From NCBI GenBank assembly GCA_017307785.1, contig JAFKGI010000035.1, forward strand, positions 22,042 through 86,041: DNA of 64,000 bases, written 5' to 3'. Within the stretch, counting starts at the first letter, position 1; every line of letters starts with the position of its first letter. The notes beneath the pieces were generated by a model, which was not told where the DNA came from, did not search any database, and saw only the letters and a program-made list of their open reading frames with translations. The DNA is from Vulcanimicrobiota bacterium (GTDB taxonomy: Bacteria; Vulcanimicrobiota; Xenobia; Xenobiales; JADMJV01). Shown one piece after another: positions 57,665-64,000 of the stretch. The translations under genes and the position numbers were made by a program.

Positions 57665-58531
57665 ATGTGGCTTTTCTACTTCTGGCGCTTTCTGCCGCTC
57701 GACATTTATCTCCAGGGAAAACCGCTTTCGGATCGGCCTTTCAAGGACTTTCGCTTCGGCGAGACGCCCTACTTTACGGGCATGGAGATTTGCCGGATGG
57801 CCGGTCTGGAAAAGGGCGAGCGTTTCTACGACCTGGGTTGCGGCCGCGGGAAAATGGTTTTCACGGCCGCGGTGGCCTTCGGCGCCGAGGCGGTTGGCGT
57901 GGATTTGTTGCCGACCTATATTCACTTTGGCGAGCGCATCGCCAATCTGACCGGCTGCAGTGCTCAGTTCATGCTGGAAGATTTCACCCTTGTGGAAGTC
58001 TTCGAGGCCGACGTCATCTACGTCGCGGGTTCGATCTTTTCCCAAGAAACCTGGGACGAACTGCTGGTGCTGGTGGAGCAACTGCAGCCGGGCAGTCGCT
58101 GGGTGTGCGTAGGTCGCCAGGCCGAGCATGCCTTGCTCAAGGCCTACGACCGGCGCGAGTTTCTCTTTTCCTGGGGCTACGAAATGGTCTACTTCTACGA
58201 AGTGCTAAACGTCGAACCGCTTGAGCACCTTCATGCGCCCGTCGGGGTAGAGTTTGAGCAGTCGCGGCCCCCAGCGCACTTGATCGCCGACCAGGCTGCA
58301 CACCCAGAGGCAGAGGTAGAAGTAGTCCTTGAGGACCAACCAGGGAATCCACTTCTCGGCCTCGACCGCTCCGAACACCTTCCAGTTGTGGAGGGTGGCC
58401 TTGATGCGAGTGCCCCACCACAGCCACATGGCCAGGGCGCTCTGCCAGGTCCAACCCTGGAAGAGCAAGATCAGGGTGGCCCACAGGGCACCCTGGGTGA
58501 CGATGAAGGAGAAATGCCCGCCCGGTCTTGA
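57665..58531 (+). CDS. SAM-dependent methyltransferase-like protein of the hopanoid locus, with an antisense-coded tail
   Basis: A 288-aa frame; residues about 50-180 form a class I SAM methyltransferase fold with motif I FYDLGCGRGKMVF (Asp56-Gly62), an acidic Asp80 at the end of strand 2 (AVGVD) and a final strand YEMVYFYEVL. An N-terminal helix (MWLFYFWRFLPLDIYL) may bind membranes. The fold resembles DOT1-like or lipid methyltransferases. I prefer the ATG at 57665 (AAGGTGGAG upstream, after a hairpin) over the ATG at 57560. Oddly, the frame does not stop at about 58207 where the fold ends; it runs 324 bp further antisense to hpnI, giving a Pro/Glu/Gly-rich tail without domain character. 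A TAA lies there in another frame, so a lost stop or a small frameshift is likely. Hopanoid methylation or side-chain modification is possible, but the true substrate is unknown. Confidence 0.7.
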   Translation: MWLFYFWRFLPLDIYLQGKPLSDRPFKDFRFGETPYFTGMEICRMAGLEKGERFYDLGCGRGKMVFTAAVAFGAEAVGVDLLPTYIHFGERIANLTGCSAQFMLEDFTLVEVFEADVIYVAGSIFSQETWDELLVLVEQLQPGSRWVCVGRQAEHALLKAYDRREFLFSWGYEMVYFYEVLNVEPLEHLHAPVGVEFEQSRPPAHLIADQAAHPEAEVEVVLEDQPGNPLLGLDRSEHLPVVEGGLDASAPPQPHGQGALPGPTLEEQDQGGPQGTLGDDEGEMPARS

Positions 58532-59347
58532 GATGCGGTAGGTGCGCATCCAGCGCAGCTGGTGCAGCAGATATTCCTTGAGTTTCATGCCGGGGAGCAC
58601 GTCTTCCACCACCATGCCGGCCAGCTTTACTTTCCAGCCGGCCTTGGTGATGCGGTTGCCCAGCTGATAGTCCTCGGCCAGGTAGTCGCCGAGCACGTCG
58701 AAGGCCCCGATCGACTCGAGAACATCGCGCCGGAACGCCATGTTGGCCCCCAGGCCGAAGGACATGCCTTCGATGGCCCGGGCTACCAGCACGCTGGTGG
58801 AGAAGTCCAGCACGCTCAAGGCCTCCATGGCCAGAGCCGGCGAGTTGACCCGCTGGATGCAGTACAGGCATGTGACCATGCCGACCTTGGGGTCTTCAAA
58901 TCCCGCCATGATCTTGTCCATGTAGTTGGGGGGAGCGTGCATATCCGAATCGGTGCTCAGAATGTAGGGCAGCGTGCAGTGCGGCCATCCCTGGATCATG
59001 CTGGCCACCTTGGGATTGGCTCCGTTCCCGGAAGCGTCTCCCTCGATGACTTTGACGCGCGGGTCTTTGGTGGCAATCTCGCGAGCCAGCTCGGCCGAAG
59101 CGTCGCCCACCCGACCAACCGTGAAGACCACTTCTTGCTCACCGCGATAGTCTTGATCGATGTAGCTGCGCCAGTTCGTTTCCGATCGGGGTTGGCGACC
59201 GTGAATCGTCTTTAGATGAGAAACCGCGTAATCGGGCTTGAACGGAGCCGGCGTCTCCAGCTCGAAGCGTCGGAAGCGCTCCACCAGATAGTAGGTGGCC
59301 CATTGGTACAGGATGGCAAAGCTGAGGAGAAGCCAGAGTAAGGTCAT
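58205..59347 (-). CDS. hpnI: Hopanoid glycosyltransferase HpnI (GT21 ceramide-glucosyltransferase-like)
   Basis: A 380-aa membrane glycosyltransferase. In bacteria with hopanoid clusters HpnI transfers GlcNAc to bacteriohopanetetrol. GT21 marks are visible: YILSTDSDMHAPP with the D-x-D-like acidic pair, GLGANMAFRRDVLE, DYLAEDYQLGNRI and HQLRWMRT (the (Q/R)xxRW motif). One N-terminal and two or three C-terminal membrane helices are predicted (GALWATLILLFQGW...). It lies beside hpnG and hpnA and overlaps hpnG by ATGA, which supports HpnI. Since GT21 also includes ceramide glucosyltransferases and this genome encodes a DEGS-like desaturase, a sphingolipid substrate is an alternative. Confidence 0.9.
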   Translation of the reverse strand: MTLLWLLLSFAILYQWATYYLVERFRRFELETPAPFKPDYAVSHLKTIHGRQPRSETNWRSYIDQDYRGEQEVVFTVGRVGDASAELAREIATKDPRVKVIEGDASGNGANPKVASMIQGWPHCTLPYILSTDSDMHAPPNYMDKIMAGFEDPKVGMVTCLYCIQRVNSPALAMEALSVLDFSTSVLVARAIEGMSFGLGANMAFRRDVLESIGAFDVLGDYLAEDYQLGNRITKAGWKVKLAGMVVEDVLPGMKLKEYLLHQLRWMRTYRISRPGGHFSFIVTQGALWATLILLFQGWTWQSALAMWLWWGTRIKATLHNWKVFGAVEAEKWIPWLVLKDYFYLCLWVCSLVGDQVRWGPRLLKLYPDGRMKVLKRFDV

Positions 59348-60030
59348 GAGTGGATCGCTTCCAGCAGTTCACTGCTCTTGAGGATGAGTTGTTGGCGGGC
59401 CCGCTTTTCCCATTTCCCGAACTCGATGAGGGCGGGAATCTGGGCCGGATGGGTGAGAATCTCTTTGGCCAGTTTGGCCGGCGCCGTCTGCCCCTTGGGG
59501 CTGACGCACCGATTGAAATCGATCGGCAGATTGCTGTTCAGGGGGTCGATGATGACGCGCAGGGCCCGCCAGGGGATGCCCGCCTGCTCGGCGGCTTCGG
59601 CCAGAACCGCGCTTTCCATGTCGACCGCGTAAGCCTCGGGATGCTTCTCGGCCAGCAAGCGCTTGCTTTCCTTGGAGGGGGCCAGTTTGCTGACGCTCAA
59701 CAAGCGATGCCCGGCCTGCTCATTTCGGTAGATTTTGCTGTCGCCGGTCTCGATCTCCTGGCCGTAGACGACGTCTCCCGGAACCAGGTGGTCCTTCAAG
59801 GCACCGGAATATCCGAGGCTGACCAGGATTTCTGGTTGCCCTTGCTTGAGTAGCTCCTGAACGGCTCGACGGGCGTGGCGTGGGCCAACTCCGCTCAAGG
59901 CCACCTGGACGCGCACGTCACCCACCTTGCCGGTGAAGAAATCCCCCGGACCGGTCCAATCCAGTTTCCAGTGCTTGCGCAAGGGGGTGAACTCTTCCCA
60001 CATGGCCACCAGGATTCCCACCGACTTCAC
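59344..60030 (-). CDS. hpnG: Adenosylhopane nucleosidase HpnG (MTAN family)
   Basis: A 228-aa enzyme of the purine nucleoside phosphorylase/MTA-SAH nucleosidase fold, which removes adenine from adenosylhopane to give ribosylhopane. It shows the family core GILVAMWEEFTPLRK, ILVSLGYSGALK with the substrate-binding Gly-rich loop, and VDMESAVLAEAAEQAGIPW. The GTG at 60030 overlaps the stop of hpnA (GTGA), which fixes the start; the longer frame lies in hpnA. Translation is coupled to hpnA and hpnI on both sides. Confidence 0.92.
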   Translation of the reverse strand: MKSVGILVAMWEEFTPLRKHWKLDWTGPGDFFTGKVGDVRVQVALSGVGPRHARRAVQELLKQGQPEILVSLGYSGALKDHLVPGDVVYGQEIETGDSKIYRNEQAGHRLLSVSKLAPSKESKRLLAEKHPEAYAVDMESAVLAEAAEQAGIPWRALRVIIDPLNSNLPIDFNRCVSPKGQTAPAKLAKEILTHPAQIPALIEFGKWEKRARQQLILKSSELLEAIHS

Positions 60031-61016
60031 TGGCGAGTATATCCGTTTCCGCGATACCAATCGATGGCGCGCTGCAGCGCCTGGTCCACCGAGGTGGTTT
60101 GGAAGCCCAGCTCCTGAACGGCGCGCTCATTGGAAAACCACATGCGCTTCCTGGCCATCTTCACTCCCTCGAGAGGGATGAAGGGTTCCCGCTTGAGCAG
60201 GCCACCCGTGACCAGGTTTTCGGCCCAGGCCAGACCATAGACGAATCCGTAGGGCAGCTTGACCTTGGGGGCTTTTTTCTGGGTCAGGGCGGCCAGCTTT
60301 TGCAAAATCTGCTCGAGCGTCAGGTTCTCGTTGCCCAGGATGTAGAGGCGACCGGGCTGGCCTTTTTCGGGTGCCAGCAGATGGCCCTCGACCACGTCTT
60401 CCACCGCCACCAGATTGAGTCCGGTGTCGACAAAGGCCGGCATTTTGCCGTTCAAGAAGTCGACGATGATTTTGCCGGTAGCCGTCGGCTTCCAGTCGTG
60501 AGATCCGATAGGAGTCGAGGGGTTGACCAGGTAGACCGGGTAGTGGCGGGCGAAATCCTGAGCCACTTGTTGGGCCAGAAACTTGGACCGCTTGTAGTGA
60601 CCAATCATGTCATCGAGGGTGACAGGAGTTGTCTCTGTGCCGGGTTTCCCGTTTTTGGGAATGCCGACGGCCGCTACCGAACTGGTATAGACCACGTCCT
60701 GCACGCCCTGCTCTTTGCAAGCTTTGAGCAGATTCTCGGTGCCGTCCACGTTGTTCTCGTAGAGTTCGCGATAGTTGAGCGACCACAACCGGTAGTCGGC
60801 CGCGCAGTGAAAAACACGCTCACATCCCTGAACGGCCGCGTTCAAGGAGTCGCGATCTTTCAGATCGCCGAGGACCGTCTCGAAGCTCTGGTCGCGCAGA
60901 ATTTCCACGCTCTTGGGCGAACGGGCCAGCACGCGCACCTGATGTCCGCGCGCCAGAAGCGCGCGGACCAGGTGGCTGCCGACAAACCCGCCCCCGCCGG
61001 TGACTAAGACCTGCAT
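60027..61016 (-). CDS. hpnA: Hopanoid-associated sugar epimerase/dehydratase-like protein HpnA
   Basis: A 329-aa extended short-chain dehydrogenase. MQVLVTGGGGFVGSHLVRAL is the Rossmann GxxGxxG start. HpnA hallmarks are RVFHCAADYRLW and SSVAAVGIPK. The active-site Tyr/Lys pair is YKRSK (about residues 142-146), with DWKPTATGKIIVDFLNGKMP after it. In other bacteria HpnA belongs to the hopanoid cluster, with an unproven redox or epimerase role. It follows purA by only 12 bp, which is unusual: the hopanoid genes here appear to be read with guaB-purA. No clear Shine-Dalgarno precedes the ATG. Confidence 0.92.
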   Translation of the reverse strand: MQVLVTGGGGFVGSHLVRALLARGHQVRVLARSPKSVEILRDQSFETVLGDLKDRDSLNAAVQGCERVFHCAADYRLWSLNYRELYENNVDGTENLLKACKEQGVQDVVYTSSVAAVGIPKNGKPGTETTPVTLDDMIGHYKRSKFLAQQVAQDFARHYPVYLVNPSTPIGSHDWKPTATGKIIVDFLNGKMPAFVDTGLNLVAVEDVVEGHLLAPEKGQPGRLYILGNENLTLEQILQKLAALTQKKAPKVKLPYGFVYGLAWAENLVTGGLLKREPFIPLEGVKMARKRMWFSNERAVQELGFQTTSVDQALQRAIDWYRGNGYTRQ

Positions 61017-61028
61017 CCTAGGAGGGCC

Positions 61029-62408
61029 TTATCTCCAGAGACTGGAGGCGCGGTGGCTGCCGACGGAGACGATCTTGATGGGAACGCCGATCCATTCTTC
61101 CAGCTTCTTGACGTAGGTTTTGGCCTGCTCCGGCAATTCGTCGAAAGAAGTCGCCTTCCCCAAGGTGTCCCAGCCTTCCAGCTCTTCGAACACCGGCTTG
61201 TAGTCGTGGAGATGATGGATGCGTGCGGGGAAATCGGTGGTGCGCTTGCCCTGATACTCGTAAGCCACGCAAACCTTCAGCTTGGGAATGCCGTCCAGCA
61301 CGTCCAGTTTGGTGAGCGCGATCTGATTCAGGCCTGACATACGCACCGCCTGGCGCACGGCCACGATGTCGAGCCAGCCGCAGCGGCGGGGACGTCCGGT
61401 GGTGGTGCCATATTCGGCACCTACCGCACGCAGCCAACGGCCCATCCAGTAGTCGTCACCGGCCAGAGCCTGCTGTTGCTCTTCCGGAGTCAGGTGGGGC
61501 AGGCTTCCGCCGGGAGCGACTTTGTCTTGTTCCTTGATGCGCTCGTAGGCACCGAGTTCAGCCGGGAAGTGGCCTTCGCCGACGCGGGTGCCATAAGCTT
61601 TGACCACGCCCATACGCACTTCTGGCAACACGCAGTTGCCGGTTCCTACGTAGCAACCCGCCAGTCCGACGCTGGAGGAAGTCACATAGGGGTAGGTGCC
61701 CCAGTCCACGTCCAGCAAACTGCCCTGCGCACCCTCATAGAGGAAGCTTTTGCCCTGCCCGATCAGGTCGGCGATCATCGCACCCGTGTCGCGCACCTTG
61801 CCTTTGATGACTTCGGCCGCGGCTACGAACTCTTTGATGATGGCTTCCGGATCCAAGGGCTCCAGATTGTGGACTTTTTGGAAGAGGTTGTTCTTCTCGG
61901 CACACACTTCGCGCACGCGCTGAGAGAAGTGCTCCAGGTCAATCTGACCATTCTCGTCGATCATGTCGCCCACGCGAATGCCGCGCCGACCGGCGCGATC
62001 TTCATAAGTCGGTCCGATGCCCTTGGCGGTCGTTCCCAGACGACCACCCTGAGCCGCGTCCAGGGCGCGATGCCAGGGCATCACCATGTGGGCGCGATCC
62101 GAGATAAACAGATTGTCGCAGCTGATGTTGCGGGTCTTCAGGTTCTCGATCTCTTTGACCAGGAACAGGGGATCCAGCACCACGCCGGCGGCGATGATGT
62201 TGATGGTTTCCTTGTGGAGAATTCCCGAAGGAATCAGGTGCAGCGGATACTTGCCGTCGTCCAGCACGATGGTGTGACCGGCATTGGCGCCGCCGTTGAA
62301 GCGGACTACCACGTCCAGGTCACCCTTCTGGACCAGCAGGTCAACAATCTTTCCTTTGCCTTCGTCGCCGAATTGGGCGCCGGCAATGAGCACGCTGGGT
62401 CTTTTCAT
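61029..62408 (-). CDS. purA: Adenylosuccinate synthetase
   Basis: A 459-aa enzyme that converts IMP and aspartate to adenylosuccinate with GTP, the first committed step to AMP. The GTP-binding loop GAQFGDEGKGKIVDLL (Phe instead of the more usual Trp), FNGGANAGHTIV with the catalytic His, TTAKGIGPTYEDRAGRRGIR and GAQGSLLDVDWGTYPYVTSS are all present, as is the C-terminal TKLDVLDG base-recognition motif. Length is slightly above the usual 430. AAGGAG 7 nt upstream is a strong Shine-Dalgarno. It forms an operon with guaB (18 bp), giving both branches from IMP under one promoter. Confidence 0.97.
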   Translation of the reverse strand: MKRPSVLIAGAQFGDEGKGKIVDLLVQKGDLDVVVRFNGGANAGHTIVLDDGKYPLHLIPSGILHKETINIIAAGVVLDPLFLVKEIENLKTRNISCDNLFISDRAHMVMPWHRALDAAQGGRLGTTAKGIGPTYEDRAGRRGIRVGDMIDENGQIDLEHFSQRVREVCAEKNNLFQKVHNLEPLDPEAIIKEFVAAAEVIKGKVRDTGAMIADLIGQGKSFLYEGAQGSLLDVDWGTYPYVTSSSVGLAGCYVGTGNCVLPEVRMGVVKAYGTRVGEGHFPAELGAYERIKEQDKVAPGGSLPHLTPEEQQQALAGDDYWMGRWLRAVGAEYGTTTGRPRRCGWLDIVAVRQAVRMSGLNQIALTKLDVLDGIPKLKVCVAYEYQGKRTTDFPARIHHLHDYKPVFEELEGWDTLGKATSFDELPEQAKTYVKKLEEWIGVPIKIVSVGSHRASSLWR

Positions 62409-62426
62409 GACTTACTCCTTTTTGGG

Positions 62427-63911
62427 TTAGGCCCGGAAGATACTGGTGCCGCCCTCGCGGACGGACTCGACGGTTTGTCGCTCTACCTGGACCTCATTGT
62501 AAAACTCCTCTAAACTTGAGCAACCGCAGGAAGACAAGGTTCCTTTGATGGCCATCAGTTCGCGGGGCAGCCCTTTGTGCAGGCTGCCTTTATAGAGAAC
62601 GTAGCCTTCTTCACCTTCGATCACGAAGCTGCGCGGGTCGTCCTGCTGATAGCGCTTGACGTTCTTGGCGCGCGGCGAGGCTTCGCCCCAGTAGGGCTTG
62701 ACCGTCACCTCGACCTCCGCCAGTTGTCCCGAGAACATGACCGGCAGGCGCTTCATGAAGCTGGTGGTCGGGCTCTCTTCAAAGCCGGCGAAGTATTTGC
62801 CCATCATCAGGACGTCCGCGCCCAGTGCCAGGGCCACCGACATGTCGCCGCTGGACTCGATGCCGCCGTCACTAATAATAGGGACATACTTGCCGGTCTT
62901 TTTGAAGAACCGGTCGCGGGCCAGAGCGCACTGGTGCACGGCCGTCGCTTGACCTCGGCCGATGGCTTTGACGCGTCGGGTGGTGCAAATCGAACCCGAG
63001 CCGATGCCGACCTTGATCGCATCGGCCCCGTTCTCGACCAGGAAGTCGAAACCGGCCTGATCCACCACATTGCCGGCCACCACCGGCACACCCAACTTCT
63101 TGAGTCTCTTGATGGTGTCTTGCATATACTCTGAGAAACCGTCGGAGGCGTCCACCACCAGGATGTCCGCGCCGGCATCGACCAGGTTCTTGGCGCGCTC
63201 CTGATCCTCGGGATGAGTGGAGATGGCGCCGGCCACGCGCAGACGCTTCTGGGCGTCGACCACTCCGGCCGGGAACTGATGGGCGCGGCGGATGTCGCTG
63301 AAGAAGACCACGCTCTTGAGCAGGCCTTTGTCGTCCACCACCGGCAACACGCCGATGCCGGATTCAAAGATCAGCTTGTTGGCATCCCCCAGGGACATGC
63401 CGTGTTTTCCTACCACCAGCTTGTCGAGAGGCAGCATCCGTTCCTTAACCAGGAGCTGCGCGTCTTGCCAGGGGTTGTATTTCTTCTCGGTCAGCAGGCC
63501 GACCAGTTTGCCTTTCTTGTCGACGACCGGAAAGGTGGAGTAGCCGTGCTGGCGTTCCAGGTCGATGACCTTCTGGATAGGCATATCGTCGGAGACGGTG
63601 ATGACCTTTTCCACAAAGCCGGCCTTGAAGCGCTTGACCGCCCGCACCATGTCCAGCTGATCTTCAGCGGGCACGTTGCCGGCGGGAATCACGGCCATAC
63701 CGCCGTGCTGGGCCAGAGAGATGGCCAGTCGGTCCCCGGTCACCGCTTCCATGGCGGCGCTCATAAAGGGGATGTTGAGTTTTAAATCGTGAGTGAGGCG
63801 AGTAGACAGGTCCACTTGCTGGATGCCCTGATCGTGACGCGTGCAACGCGGCAGCAAGATATACTCGCGGAAAGTAGAGGAGAGTTCGCTAGTAAATTTA
63901 TGGTTTTCCAT
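62427..63911 (-). CDS. guaB: Inosine-5'-monophosphate dehydrogenase
   Basis: A 494-aa enzyme that oxidises IMP to XMP with NAD+, the rate-limiting step of guanine nucleotide synthesis. It has the (beta/alpha)8 barrel interrupted by two CBS domains (about residues 98-215; DMPIQKVIDLERQHGYSTFP and ESGIGVLPVVDDKG). The catalytic Cys loop is IGSGSICTTR, and SDGGIESSGDMSVALALGADV binds the phosphate. The active-site flap has the reversed-type pattern ...EGEEGYVLYKGSL. Length is normal. No Shine-Dalgarno precedes the ATG. It heads the guaB-purA operon, with the hopanoid genes 12 bp behind purA. Confidence 0.96.
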   Translation of the reverse strand: MENHKFTSELSSTFREYILLPRCTRHDQGIQQVDLSTRLTHDLKLNIPFMSAAMEAVTGDRLAISLAQHGGMAVIPAGNVPAEDQLDMVRAVKRFKAGFVEKVITVSDDMPIQKVIDLERQHGYSTFPVVDKKGKLVGLLTEKKYNPWQDAQLLVKERMLPLDKLVVGKHGMSLGDANKLIFESGIGVLPVVDDKGLLKSVVFFSDIRRAHQFPAGVVDAQKRLRVAGAISTHPEDQERAKNLVDAGADILVVDASDGFSEYMQDTIKRLKKLGVPVVAGNVVDQAGFDFLVENGADAIKVGIGSGSICTTRRVKAIGRGQATAVHQCALARDRFFKKTGKYVPIISDGGIESSGDMSVALALGADVLMMGKYFAGFEESPTTSFMKRLPVMFSGQLAEVEVTVKPYWGEASPRAKNVKRYQQDDPRSFVIEGEEGYVLYKGSLHKGLPRELMAIKGTLSSCGCSSLEEFYNEVQVERQTVESVREGGTSIFRA

Positions 63912-64000
63912 AAGAGCGGGCGAGTTCGCATGTAGGAAGGGGGTTCCTCCCCCGAAAAAATTCCTTGGCCAGACATGTTGACAGACCCTGGCCCCCGTGC
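63912..64000 (-). promoter_or_regulatory. Upstream region of guaB with a small hairpin
   Basis: On the minus strand a GGGGG-AGGAA-CCCCC hairpin lies about 30-45 nt before the guaB ATG, after a T-rich stretch. It could influence translation. No clear -10/-35 pair is visible before the window ends. Confidence 0.4.

Noticed and set aside
58205..59347. Ceramide glucosyltransferase instead of HpnI
   Set aside because: GT21 members cannot be told apart by motif alone, but direct overlap with hpnG and closeness to hpnA and hpnH make HpnI the better call; the alternative is noted in the entry.
63782..63976. Short open frame overlapping the guaB start, considered as a leader peptide gene
   Set aside because: It runs into guaB in another frame and has no ribosome-binding site or attenuator-type codon run.
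63970..64000. TGTTGACAGACCCTGG at the window end resembles the MITE end TGTCCACAGACCCTAG
   Set aside because: Only the ACAGACCCT part is shared, CTAG is missing, and an element in that orientation would have to reach back into guaB. It also contains TTGACA, so a promoter for an outside gene is as likely.

Overview
Organism. The window is GC-rich and tightly packed, with no tRNA, rRNA, CRISPR array or prophage that I could recognise. Several features point to a Gram-negative-type bacterium of the wider Terrabacteria: lipoproteins, a MacA-like adaptor, type IV pilus/type II secretion parts, hopanoid genes, an F420/deazaflavin-type oxidoreductase, a cyanobacteria-like YbjN protein and the protease Prp beside ribosomal protein L21. 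A candidate phylum such as Eremiobacterota (Vulcanimicrobiota), or an armatimonad or cyanobacterial relative, fits, but this is inference and the phylum is not proven. Many genes appear to be transcribed without a leader: a TANNNT -10 box ends exactly 6 nt before the start codon. Genes in operons often join by ATGA or GTGA overlaps, and convergent genes commonly share their stop codons.

Layout. 0-12 kb: AI-2E-type permease, Nudix hydrolase, proline-rich protein and lipoprotein, GH144-like glucanase, lytic transglycosylase without a signal peptide, secreted B-lectin protein, subtilase without a signal peptide, Ig-like/DUF4394 lipoprotein, and a TolB-like propeller whose last codons come from a ~200-bp MITE. 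12-21 kb: PrpF-family isomerase, EamA transporter with its AraC regulator, class II amidotransferase divergent from an unrecognised 361-aa protein, then a leftward operon (GspF-like protein, small membrane protein, deazaflavin oxidoreductase, CMP/dCMP-type deaminase, degenerate-receiver SARP regulator). 22-27 kb: receptor Ser/Thr kinase translationally coupled to two pseudopilins, facing a large PilX-like protein.

27-38 kb: GFA protein, collagen-like protein, Kef-type antiporter in an operon with a frameshifted lipoprotein and a glycine-zipper protein, HEAT-repeat protein, and a coupled pair of glycine-zipper protein plus EF-hand/calpain protease; then MFS exporter, alpha/beta hydrolase and its TetR regulator. 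38-46 kb: stress protein, VOC protein, DUF2809 protein, small hydrolase, a desaturase strikingly like eukaryotic dihydroceramide delta-4 desaturase, and a MacAB-like exporter coupled to a kinase with a C-terminal propeller. 46-50 kb: a PilC-like platform protein with a very long disordered N-terminus carrying seven F-x-P-R-W-R repeats, then lspA, prp and rplU.

50-64 kb: YbjN protein, a STAND-like NTPase/TPR protein with two small partners, a PGM1-like ATP-grasp ligase, a probable structured RNA, a hopanoid side-chain cluster (hpnH, methyltransferase; hpnA-hpnG-hpnI on the other strand) and guaB-purA.

How the parts work together. Two themes recur: envelope/pilus machinery controlled by Ser/Thr kinases, and a group of hydrolase or membrane-active proteins without Sec signals that start with M-(K/R)-I, which may use a non-classical export route. 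The most unusual systems are the repeat-bearing PilC protein, the calpain/glycine-zipper pair and the sphingolipid-desaturase homologue.
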